NCBI GenBank assembly: GCA_015068645.1
Contig: SVKD01000005.1
Location: 62,001-126,000 of the forward strand
Length of the DNA stretch: 64,000 nt
DNA from: Oscillospiraceae bacterium
GTDB taxonomy: Bacteria > Bacillota > Clostridia > UMGS1840
Direction: 5' to 3'
Shown here one piece after another: positions 23,418-31,343 of this stretch. Position 1 is the stretch's first letter, and each line of letters begins with the position of its first letter. A program made the translations under genes and the position numbers. Under the pieces are notes generated by a model. The model worked only from the letters and a program-made list of their open reading frames with translations, searched no databases and had not been told where the DNA came from.

Positions 23418-24296
23418 ATGAATATCCAAAGTTTATCTATCGTTGTTCCCAATCGCTCATGTATCAACAATTGCAAATTCTGTGTCAGCAGAATGCATTG
23501 TGAAGATATTCCCTATCATATTCACATTGATGATCCCGATTTTGAAACCCATCAGAGCGATTATTTAAAACGGCTTGCATTCGCAAGAGATAACGGCTGT
23601 AATACCGTGATGCTCACCGGTTCCAGCGAACCTCAGCAAAACAAGCAATTTCTGCAATATTTTGCCGAAATGAACAAACGGCTGGAAAAACCTTTCCGTT
23701 GGATTGAAATGCAAACCACCGGTGTACTTTTAGATGACGGTTACCTGAACTTTTTAAGGAAAAGTGTTGGAGTAAATACTATCAGTGTGTCCATCACCTC
23801 TTTTGATGATGAAGTCAACCGTTCCTACGTGCAGATGCCTGAAAAATATGCAGTAAATCTGCAGGAACTTACGAAAAAAATCAAATCTTTCGGATTCAAT
23901 TTAAGATTATCTGTCAACATGACTGATTATTTCAATAAATATCATCGGAATGCAGCCGAATTTTTTGAGGATGCGAAAAAATTATTCAATCCAGACCAGA
24001 TGACCATTCGTCTTCTATACAAAACCAATGACGCAAGTCCCCAGTCTGATTGGGTCAACGAACACGCCTGCAACGAAGATGTCACCAACGAAATCGTGGA
24101 CACTGTACGTTCTAACGGGATTCAACTGGAACGCCTCCCCTACGGCAGAATCAAATATTCCTATCTCGGAATGTCGTTAGTGGTTGATGATGACTGTATG
24201 AGTAAAACTGCTGTGGAAGATTATAAATACTTAATTCTGCAGCCAAACTGCAGATTATACAGTCGTTGGGATGATACTGCAAGTCTTATTTTTTAA
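23418..24296 (+). CDS. Radical SAM protein in the NAD operon, function unknown
   Basis: The 292-aa protein has the radical SAM cluster motif at Cys15, Cys19 and Cys22 (CINNCKFC). A glycine/serine-rich strand (VMLTGSSEPQ) follows near residue 72, and then QTTG and SVSITSFDDEV, as in SAM-binding half-barrels. It has no extra ferredoxin or SPASM-like cysteine cluster, and no known subfamily could be assigned by eye. It starts 4 bp after nadE and is the last gene of the operon, so its chemistry is probably connected to NAD or nicotinamide metabolism or repair, but this is inferred from position only. Confidence 0.8.
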   Translation: MNIQSLSIVVPNRSCINNCKFCVSRMHCEDIPYHIHIDDPDFETHQSDYLKRLAFARDNGCNTVMLTGSSEPQQNKQFLQYFAEMNKRLEKPFRWIEMQTTGVLLDDGYLNFLRKSVGVNTISVSITSFDDEVNRSYVQMPEKYAVNLQELTKKIKSFGFNLRLSVNMTDYFNKYHRNAAEFFEDAKKLFNPDQMTIRLLYKTNDASPQSDWVNEHACNEDVTNEIVDTVRSNGIQLERLPYGRIKYSYLGMSLVVDDDCMSKTAVEDYKYLILQPNCRLYSRWDDTASLIF

Positions 24297-24338
24297 AAGC
24301 AAACACCATTGTTTTACTACAAGATCACAAAAAAATAA

Positions 24339-24367
24339 TTGCAATATCCGAAAAGCTGTGCTATACT
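24339..24367 (+). promoter_or_regulatory. Promoter of the 236-aa membrane protein gene
   Basis: TTGCAA (24339-24344) and TATACT (24362-24367), 17 bp apart. No terminator hairpin separates it clearly from the NAD operon. Confidence 0.75.
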
Positions 24368-24405
24368 GAAGAATGAAAACAGAAATCATATAGGAGAAAA
24401 CAGCT

Positions 24406-25116
24406 ATGAATACAAAGAAAACAAGTGGAGCAAAAATAGTTACACTCATTTCCTTGCTTCTCATTATTTTAGTTGTGATTGGGCTGATTGTTTTAAACAT
24501 CACCAGAATGAACCAAACAGTAACAACTGAAACTTTATTCAGCTTTGGGGAAGAGTATGCCAACAGTATTGTTGAACTTTCAAAAAGCGGAAGTCCTACC
24601 ATAACCCGTCCCTTGGATAAACACGGCAATCTGATATTGGTAGATATCGATCCCGGAGAGTACAAAATGAAAATTATTGGAACCGGAAAAACGGGTACCG
24701 TTACCGTTGAAGATAATACTCAAAGCGAACCTACTGTCAATATCCGCGAACAGTGGAACCAACTTTCTGCTACTCTTTGGCGCGATTATAAGGCAGATAT
24801 CATTTTCATCGCAATTGGCAGTGCAGCACTTCTTGTTTTATTACATGTTCTCTTTAAAACAATTGCAAGGGGATCCAAAAAGAATGACGGTTATGCAGAA
24901 AATCCCTACCAAAAAGCCGGCATACCTGTCACAAATATTCCCCAACAAAGCATGAGATGCTCTGTATGCCACAGCGAAATTCCTCCGGGAAGTAATTTCT
25001 GCGTGCACTGTGGTGTTGCGTTTGCAAACCCGGGTTACCAAGCACAGAACCCGCAAGAAAATTATGCTGCTCAAAACAACCTTCCCAGCCATAATGCTGA
25101 CCAGACAATTATGTAA
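24406..25116 (+). CDS. Membrane protein with C-terminal zinc ribbon
   Basis: I do not recognise the family. The 236-aa protein has a membrane segment at residues 12-32, then an extracytoplasmic domain of about 90 residues with a beta-rich DIDPGEYKMKIIGTGKTGTV phrase. A second membrane segment lies at about 128-148. The cytosolic tail contains a zinc ribbon (C-x2-C in CSVC and again in CVHC) and ends in a Gln/Asn-rich stretch. A TAGGAGAA site precedes the start. It has its own promoter and terminator, so it is monocistronic. Confidence 0.7.
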   Translation: MNTKKTSGAKIVTLISLLLIILVVIGLIVLNITRMNQTVTTETLFSFGEEYANSIVELSKSGSPTITRPLDKHGNLILVDIDPGEYKMKIIGTGKTGTVTVEDNTQSEPTVNIREQWNQLSATLWRDYKADIIFIAIGSAALLVLLHVLFKTIARGSKKNDGYAENPYQKAGIPVTNIPQQSMRCSVCHSEIPPGSNFCVHCGVAFANPGYQAQNPQENYAAQNNLPSHNADQTIM

Positions 25117-25135
25117 AATCAGCTGGTTTCATACC

Positions 25136-25169
25136 AAAAAAGGTGTATCTTCCATGATACACCTTTTTT
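25136..25169 (+). terminator. Terminator of the 236-aa gene
   Basis: AAAAAGGTGTATC pairs with GATACACCTTTTTT around TTCCAT. Confidence 0.9.
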
Positions 25170-25216
25170 GTATTTATTCTCGGTAAGACTTCCCCAAAAA
25201 TCTTCCGGCGCAAGCC

Positions 25217-25245
25217 TTGATTTTCAAATGGTTTTATGCTATAAT
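25217..25245 (+). promoter_or_regulatory. Promoter of the eight-gene operon 25289-35267
   Basis: TTGATT (25217-25222) and TATAAT (25240-25245), 17 bp apart, 44 bp before the first start codon. No other promoter of this quality was seen before 35267. Confidence 0.8.
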
Positions 25246-25288
25246 AAATTTGTATTTTATGTCGAAAAATGTTGTTAGGTAGCAATCT

Positions 25289-26341
25289 ATGAAACAAAAA
25301 CAAACCCTCAAAAATATATTTCATAAAACACCGATATCATGGAATGTCACATCTCCTGCCGATAACCAGGGTATCAGCACACGGATACTTTCCAAAAAAG
25401 GCTCTGTTTTTCGGTACAACGTGGAATTTTCAGATGGTACCAAAACCACATTTATCGGAAAACGAAAGTCAGCAATCATTCTTGCCAAAGGTGCAAAAAT
25501 GCTTGCTGAACACAACATTCCGCTTTTTTTGGCTATTTGTATGCGAAACAAAACATTTGGATTTCAAAAAGGTTGGAAACGGGAAGCCTATATCTACCAA
25601 AAGATGCCAAAAAAATTGCGAAAACATTTACCGCTGCTGTACGGAGCTGATATTAGACCGCTTGGTAAAACCGGTTTTTTAGCGATGGAGGAATTCTCTT
25701 TCAGCACCCCCGTAAGCAAAGAAAACATTTATCAGATTATTGATGGGATTCTCCCAATTCATAATCATTTTTTTAATCAACCAAATGCAGTGAAAGACCT
25801 ATGTATCAACCGCTTTAGTGCCAAAGATTATAAAAAAGAAAAACGAATTTTAAAAAAGATTTTTGATCATTTAGGGGATAATGTCTTAAGCATTTTAGGA
25901 GAAAAGAAGGTGCAAACAATTCACCGTTTTGCAGATCGGCTGGATGAGGAAGCCAAACAAGTATCTTTTCACCAAACTCTGACGCACAACGATTTTTCCA
26001 ATCGAAATATTGCTGTTACTCCCAAGAAGGTTATCTTTTACGATTGGGAACTGGCTACCTTTCAAAATCCCGAACACGATATTGTGGAATTGGTTCTGTC
26101 TGTGATGGACGATATGTCGCCGGAAGAAATCAAAAATGTGTTTACTTATCACAAGGAGCACCTCCCCATCGCAATATCTGAAGAAACCTACAGAAAGTTA
26201 CTGCGATTTAATCTATTGGAATTTTGCATCATCAAATTAAGCTTAATCCGTGGCGCAGATATCCGATTACAGTTAAATTATGCGAATCGGATTGCGAAAA
26301 ACATCGCCACTTTAATGGATCTGTTAAATATCGAAAAATAG
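25289..26341 (+). CDS. Aminoglycoside-phosphotransferase-fold kinase
   Basis: The 350-aa protein has the kinase signature of the APH/choline kinase fold: THNDFSNRN with His233, Asp235 and Asn240 as the catalytic loop, and FYDWELA with Asp252 as the metal-binding residue (the equivalent of DFG). The N-terminal lobe has GKRKSAIILAKGAKML with a likely nucleotide lysine. Members phosphorylate hydroxyls of small molecules (aminoglycosides, choline, ethanolamine, homoserine, sugars). The substrate is unknown and it need not concern drug resistance. First gene of the operon. No strong ribosome binding site is visible; the start follows the promoter by 44 bp. Confidence 0.8.
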   Translation: MKQKQTLKNIFHKTPISWNVTSPADNQGISTRILSKKGSVFRYNVEFSDGTKTTFIGKRKSAIILAKGAKMLAEHNIPLFLAICMRNKTFGFQKGWKREAYIYQKMPKKLRKHLPLLYGADIRPLGKTGFLAMEEFSFSTPVSKENIYQIIDGILPIHNHFFNQPNAVKDLCINRFSAKDYKKEKRILKKIFDHLGDNVLSILGEKKVQTIHRFADRLDEEAKQVSFHQTLTHNDFSNRNIAVTPKKVIFYDWELATFQNPEHDIVELVLSVMDDMSPEEIKNVFTYHKEHLPIAISEETYRKLLRFNLLEFCIIKLSLIRGADIRLQLNYANRIAKNIATLMDLLNIEK

Positions 26342-26352
26342 AAGGAACTCTT

Positions 26353-27234
26353 ATGGAACGAGAACTGAAAATCTTAGAACTTGCCGATTACTATGAAAAA
26401 TTTGAAGTTGGAAACAGCAGCGCATACCTGATTATCAATAAAAAGCTGGAAGATTATCCGTGTATGTTTGGTTTTGTGAACTTATCGGAAAATCTGACGG
26501 ATGCCAAGAAGCTGTTTTGCAATTTGGAAAACCGCGCCAAAGAACTTGGCTACCAGAAGATTGTGGGTCCTATGAATTATTGCTCCTGGATGTCGTATCG
26601 CTGGACAACTGACAATTACGATTTAAAACTATTTCCCGATTGCAACAATCCGCCGTATTATAACGATATTGTAAAACAACTTGGATATTCTCCACTCTAT
26701 ACCTATCGCAGTGCGGTAATTGATATGAACAATCCTCTGTATGCTATGGGAGAAGCGATTTACAAAAAAAAGCTGGACGAAGGATTTTCCTTCCGTTTTT
26801 ATCATGGAGAAGAAGCTCTCAGTTTGGCTGAAGAAGTATTTGCCATCTCCAAAGATGCCTTCAGGGATGCTTATCTTTATTCCGATATTCCAGATGAATA
26901 TTTTACCAAAATCTATATGAGCTGGATAAAGCAGGTAGACGTGGCGATTTATGTGGCCTATTACAAAAACAAACCCGTTGGATACGCTATGGGCTATGCT
27001 AATCCCTACAGCAATCATTTCATCTCCAAAACGACTGCCGTGAAAAAAGCTTTTCAGAAAAACAAGCTGTATGTGGCACTCTTATACTTAGGCTATGACT
27101 ATGTTTCAAAAATGGGATACTCAGATATTATCTATCATTTTCAATGCGAACAAAAGGATATGTTCCGTCGTTTTGACTCGACTGTTGAATCCAATGAAAA
27201 AAGATATGCAGTCTATAAAAAGGAGCTTCTATGA
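26353..27234 (+). CDS. GNAT-type acyltransferase
   Basis: The 293-aa protein shows a GNAT layout over its C-terminal half. This includes a VAIYVAYYKNKPVGYAMGY strand pair near residues 197-215, as in the acceptor-binding strands of GNAT enzymes, and a C-terminal FRRFDSTVES phrase. The N-terminal half has RAKELGYQKIVGPMNYCSWM, resembling the first GNAT domain of proteins with a tandem fold. It should transfer an acyl group from a CoA or carrier to an amine. ATG 26353 starts 11 bp after the kinase stop with an AGAAGGA site; the longer frame upstream overlaps the kinase and is not needed. Confidence 0.75.
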   Translation: MERELKILELADYYEKFEVGNSSAYLIINKKLEDYPCMFGFVNLSENLTDAKKLFCNLENRAKELGYQKIVGPMNYCSWMSYRWTTDNYDLKLFPDCNNPPYYNDIVKQLGYSPLYTYRSAVIDMNNPLYAMGEAIYKKKLDEGFSFRFYHGEEALSLAEEVFAISKDAFRDAYLYSDIPDEYFTKIYMSWIKQVDVAIYVAYYKNKPVGYAMGYANPYSNHFISKTTAVKKAFQKNKLYVALLYLGYDYVSKMGYSDIIYHFQCEQKDMFRRFDSTVESNEKRYAVYKKELL

Positions 27235-28295
27235 AAAAACAATGTACCCGTTGCATCAATGATACCACGGTAAGAAGAATTCAATTTGATGAAAACGGCG
27301 TTTGCAATTACTGTAACCGCTATGATACCATCAAAAAACAGTTAAATGATTATCCGCATCTTGAACAGCTCTTTTCAGAAAGAATTGAGCGTATCAAAGG
27401 AAAATTTGATTACGATGTGGCTTTAGGAATCTCAGGCGGAAAAGACAGCGTATTTGTGTTGCATGAGCTGGTCAGAAAATATCAACTTAAGGTAAAAACC
27501 TTTACCTTAAACAATGGTTTTTTGAGTGATTCTGCCAGATACAACATTGATAAAATTGTAAAAGAATTCGACGTAGAACATGAATATATTGATTTCTCCC
27601 CCGAAATCTTAAAAAAATTCTACCGTTATTCAATGAAAAAATGGTTAGCCCCTTGCGTTGCCTGCTCGTACTTAGGCTATGCAACCATGATTAACTATAC
27701 CGCAAAAATCAATGCAGGACTTTGTATTCACGGAAGAAGTCCGCAACAAATGCTTCGCTATTACGGGGATGATGTGTTTACCGCACTGGTGGATGCAGGG
27801 TTACAGTCACCAACTACTTTTGATGTGAATGAATTATATACCGATTTACTGAAAAGCATTGAATGCAAAGTGGATAAAAGGCTGATGGCGGAAGTCAGAA
27901 GTTTTTTATTAAAAGACATCAAAAACAATTCATTCCGTGAGTTTGTATCCTATTTTTTGTATCATAAATACGATGAAAAAGAAATCGTGGAGTTTCTTTT
28001 AAAAAACACAAGCTGGACTCCCAAAAAAGACTACGACCACTACGATTGCAAAATTCACAATGCCGCGCATTATATTTACCAATGTGCAGAAGGTCGTCCC
28101 CACTGTCTGCCGGAAATCAGCTTTTTGGTAAGGAACGGTGATTCAGACAAGCAGACGGCAAAAGACGAAGTGAGAAAAAAGCATTACGAAAAAGCCCCCA
28201 AAAAAGAATTAAAATTATTATGTGATTTTGTAAACTTAAGCCCCTCTGTTTTACTGACCAAGGCTAAGATTTACCGAAAATTTTTGAAAAAATGA
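27231..28295 (+). CDS. PP-loop amidotransferase-like enzyme (WbpG/PseA type)
   Basis: The 354-aa protein begins with a four-cysteine site (Cys5, Cys8, Cys25, Cys28; CTRCINDTTVRRIQFDENGV opens it), then the ATP pyrophosphatase loop GISGGKDS at 66-73. This combination is seen in N-acetyl sugar amidotransferases of the WbpG/LegX/PseA group, which turn a carbonyl or acid group into an amidine or amide using ammonia from a partner. The C-terminal PHCLPEISFLVRNGD phrase belongs to the same group. No HisH/HisF-like ammonia partner is present in the operon, so the nitrogen or sulfur donor is open. The start overlaps the previous stop by 4 bp. Confidence 0.8.
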   Translation: MKKQCTRCINDTTVRRIQFDENGVCNYCNRYDTIKKQLNDYPHLEQLFSERIERIKGKFDYDVALGISGGKDSVFVLHELVRKYQLKVKTFTLNNGFLSDSARYNIDKIVKEFDVEHEYIDFSPEILKKFYRYSMKKWLAPCVACSYLGYATMINYTAKINAGLCIHGRSPQQMLRYYGDDVFTALVDAGLQSPTTFDVNELYTDLLKSIECKVDKRLMAEVRSFLLKDIKNNSFREFVSYFLYHKYDEKEIVEFLLKNTSWTPKKDYDHYDCKIHNAAHYIYQCAEGRPHCLPEISFLVRNGDSDKQTAKDEVRKKHYEKAPKKELKLLCDFVNLSPSVLLTKAKIYRKFLKK

Positions 28296-28795
28296 AACTG
28301 ATTCACTACCTTTTTAAAAACTGCAAATTCTTAATTTATCTGATTCTTGCAGTTTGCATTAGCTTCATATCGAATATCATGATGCAAAAAGCTTTTAGTA
28401 TACTCCCAAAGCTGGTTGCACCTGTATTTTTGATTCTTTTCATTCTTCGAACCAACGATGATATCAAAGATTATGAAAAAGACAAAGGCAACAAAACACA
28501 ATATCTTTCCAAAAAAGAACTGATTTCACTATACATATTCCTGAGTTTTTTACTGGTAGCAATCAATTTATGTATATATCCGATACACGGATTTCTCAGC
28601 ATTCTAATCATCGGGTATATGCCGCTTTTGGAAAAAGCGGCTCCCTTCAAGCTGTTTTTCGGTGCATTTCTGTTTATTTTGTATGCATGGCTAAACGAGG
28701 TGAGCTCTCTGAATCACTATGTGGTGGGAACGTCAGTTTTCTTGGTATTATCCACAATATTTTACGTTATGAAAACGAGGAAATCATATGATTGA
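28292..28795 (+). CDS. Short UbiA-like membrane protein
   Basis: The 167-aa protein has five or six hydrophobic segments. RTNDDIKDYEKDKGNK near residues 51-66 resembles the first Asp-rich (N/D-D-x2-D-x3-D) motif of UbiA prenyltransferases, which bind prenyl diphosphate through magnesium. Full UbiA proteins are about 290 aa with a second Asp motif; only the first half is present here, so it may be a reduced relative or a structural membrane partner. It overlaps both neighbours (4 bp upstream, 8 bp downstream), so it is translated with them and not a decayed fragment. Confidence 0.6.
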   Translation: MKLIHYLFKNCKFLIYLILAVCISFISNIMMQKAFSILPKLVAPVFLILFILRTNDDIKDYEKDKGNKTQYLSKKELISLYIFLSFLLVAINLCIYPIHGFLSILIIGYMPLLEKAAPFKLFFGAFLFILYAWLNEVSSLNHYVVGTSVFLVLSTIFYVMKTRKSYD

Positions 28796-31343
28796 ATATA
28801 TCGATTACGTAACATCGACAGAAAAAATCGGAGGAAAGGCATATCACCTTTCTCACCTTTTTGAAAATAAGTTTCCTGTTCCGAATTGGATTGTGTTATC
28901 TTCGGATGTTTTTTTTGAGTTTTTAGGAGAAGACAAAGTAACGTATACTTCCCTTTTAAATCATTACACAGAAGAAAACAGAGTACACCTTATTTCCTTA
29001 ATAAAACACAAACAGTTTTCTGATGAATGCAAACAGAAAATCTTAAACCAAGTGCAATCCGTCTTCTCACAAACGGATTTATTGGCTGTGCGTTCCAGTG
29101 CAACTGACGAAGACGGAGATCATCATTCCTTTGCCGGAATGATGGAATCCTTCTTAAACGTGACAATCGAAGACGATATTTTTGATGCAATAAAAGCATG
29201 TTACTTATCCTGCTTTTCGGAGCGAATTATGAAATACCGCGCTCAGAACGGACTGATTAACGCCAATATCAGTGTGGCTGTCATTCTTCAAAAAATGATA
29301 ACGCCCGATGTTTCAGGCGTAATGTTTACTTCTAATCCACGTACCAACAATCCCGAGGAATGTTTGATTTGCGTTGTAAAAGGATTGGGAGAACGGTTGG
29401 TATCGGGAGAAGCAGACAGTACCGACTATGTGGTGAACCAAAACGGAGAAATCACTGTCAAAAATATTGCGGATGAGCTTATCTTAAGCGATGAAATCAT
29501 CAAAAAAATTCACGCAACGGGAATCGCTATAGAAAAAAGCTATTCTCCCCGTGTGGCAAAAGATATTGAATTCTGTCTTAAAGATAACGAACTTTACATT
29601 CTTCAGGCAAGAACCATTGCAACCTACAGTTTTTGTGATAAAAACAAGCCCTTGACAATTCTGGATAATTCCAACATTATCGAAAGCTATTCAGGAGTCA
29701 CCACTCCCCTGACCTACACCTTTGCTAAAGATGTTTACACCAAAATATACAATCAGACTTTAAAAAGTTTTTTTGTGAAAGATTCGGCCATCAAATCCAT
29801 TCAAGACGATCTTGCCAATATGATTGTGTTCTACGAAAACAAAATCTATTACCGGTTAAACAGTTGGTATAAAATGACAGCCCTCTACCCCGGATATGAA
29901 AAAAACAAAAAATATATGGAAAACATGATGGGAGTCAAAGTGGAGCTGGTGGAAACCAAAAAAGCTGCCAAAATACGTGAAATCCGTATTTACACCAGTT
30001 TTATTAAGAAAATGCTTCTGATGAAACGGCACAGTAAAAAATTTATTGAAAAATTCAATGCCGTTACCAAACCTTACTACGGTTCTGATTTCAAAGGAGT
30101 TAAAAACACAGAACTACTATCTGTTTACAATTCCTTGGAAACAGAAATTTTAGACGATTTCATCACGCCCATCGCCAACGATATGGGCGCTATGATTTTC
30201 TATGGATTCTTAACAAATTTACTAAAAAAACAGAATATTCAAAATTATGAAGGGCTCATCAGCGCTGTAATCAGCAAACAAGGAAATGTGGAAAGCGCTC
30301 AACAAAGCGAAAAGCTTCTTTGGATTATAAAACAAATTAAAAACGACCAAGAGCTTTCCAATCTTTTTCTAACAAAATCAACAGAAACCATTATCCAAAA
30401 AATGGATTCAGATTCTCCTGTTTTCACAGCAATCAGAGAGTATATTTATCAATATGGTGCCAGAATGATGGATGAACTAAAGCTGGAAACCATAACACTT
30501 TTTGAAGATCCCACGTTTCTGATAGAAACCATAAAACATTATTTATGTTTAGAAAACTCAGTTACCGAAAATAAACAAGATTCCAAATCGGCACAAAAAG
30601 AGTTGCTCTCTCACTTTGGATTATTCCAAAAACCGATTGTCAGTCTTCTTGTGAATATTACCAAATTCTTTGTAAAAAATCGGGAATCCTTACGATTAAG
30701 AAGAACCTACATTTATTCCATTGTGCGGAGTATTTATCTGCGTGCAGGTCAAAACCTTTATGAAAAAGGAGTTCTGCTGGCACCAAGGGACGTGTTTTAT
30801 CTGACAAAAGAGGAACTCACAGATATGATGCAAGGTGCAGAATATGAGATTGCAGCAATCAGAAATTCTATCAATAACCGTAAAGCAGAATACACAAAAA
30901 ATAAAGATAAAATAACTTATGAAAGAATGCATTTTTACGGTGAAGTGTGTCCTGAGAATGCATTAGCTGTCTACTCCGAACAAGAATGTGTGGACACAGA
31001 CGTACTGCAAGGTGTAGCCGGCGGCGGAACCGTGGTAGAAGGAACCGTAAAACTGGTAGAAGATCCCGCCGGTTCCGACGTAACAGGTTATATTCTGATG
31101 GCCAAACGAACTGATCCCGGTTGGACTGTTCTGTTCCCCATGGCAAAAGCAATCATTATTGAGCGCGGCAGTATCCTCTCGCATTCTGCAGTGGTTGCCA
31201 GAGAAATGGGCTTGACCTTAGTGGCGGGAATCCGCGGACTGACAAATAAAGTGAAGGATGGTATGAGAGTGCGGGTTGACGGTATCAACGGCACTGTCGA
31301 AATCATAGACGATGAACAAAATGAAAAACAACAAAACGAATAA
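28788..31343 (+). CDS. PEP synthase-like phosphotransferase (rifampin phosphotransferase-like layout)
   Basis: The 851-aa protein starts with an ATP-grasp PPDK_N domain (AVRSSATDEDGDHHSFAGMM at 101-120, and the VMFTSNP and EFCLKDNELYILQAR phrases). A long helical middle region follows, and the mobile phosphohistidine domain closes it (GSILSHSAVVARE with His799, then VDGINGTVEI). The PEP/pyruvate-binding TIM barrel of PpsA and PPDK is missing. The same layout is found in rifampin phosphotransferase, where the beta-phosphate of ATP passes through the histidine to a small-molecule hydroxyl. Here the acceptor is unknown; a pathway intermediate is more likely than an antibiotic because of the operon context. 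Confidence 0.85.
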   Translation: MIEYIDYVTSTEKIGGKAYHLSHLFENKFPVPNWIVLSSDVFFEFLGEDKVTYTSLLNHYTEENRVHLISLIKHKQFSDECKQKILNQVQSVFSQTDLLAVRSSATDEDGDHHSFAGMMESFLNVTIEDDIFDAIKACYLSCFSERIMKYRAQNGLINANISVAVILQKMITPDVSGVMFTSNPRTNNPEECLICVVKGLGERLVSGEADSTDYVVNQNGEITVKNIADELILSDEIIKKIHATGIAIEKSYSPRVAKDIEFCLKDNELYILQARTIATYSFCDKNKPLTILDNSNIIESYSGVTTPLTYTFAKDVYTKIYNQTLKSFFVKDSAIKSIQDDLANMIVFYENKIYYRLNSWYKMTALYPGYEKNKKYMENMMGVKVELVETKKAAKIREIRIYTSFIKKMLLMKRHSKKFIEKFNAVTKPYYGSDFKGVKNTELLSVYNSLETEILDDFITPIANDMGAMIFYGFLTNLLKKQNIQNYEGLISAVISKQGNVESAQQSEKLLWIIKQIKNDQELSNLFLTKSTETIIQKMDSDSPVFTAIREYIYQYGARMMDELKLETITLFEDPTFLIETIKHYLCLENSVTENKQDSKSAQKELLSHFGLFQKPIVSLLVNITKFFVKNRESLRLRRTYIYSIVRSIYLRAGQNLYEKGVLLAPRDVFYLTKEELTDMMQGAEYEIAAIRNSINNRKAEYTKNKDKITYERMHFYGEVCPENALAVYSEQECVDTDVLQGVAGGGTVVEGTVKLVEDPAGSDVTGYILMAKRTDPGWTVLFPMAKAIIIERGSILSHSAVVAREMGLTLVAGIRGLTNKVKDGMRVRVDGINGTVEIIDDEQNEKQQNE

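Noticed and set aside
17170-24296. A prophage origin of the NAD operon
   Set aside because: The pair of PRPP-synthetase-like and NadV genes resembles phage pairs, but no structural, lysis or integrase gene is nearby, and NrtR, PnuC and NadE fit a chromosomal operon.
25289-26341. An antibiotic resistance gene (aminoglycoside phosphotransferase)
   Set aside because: Only the kinase fold is visible. The operon context indicates a biosynthetic small-molecule kinase, and no resistance-specific residues can be named.
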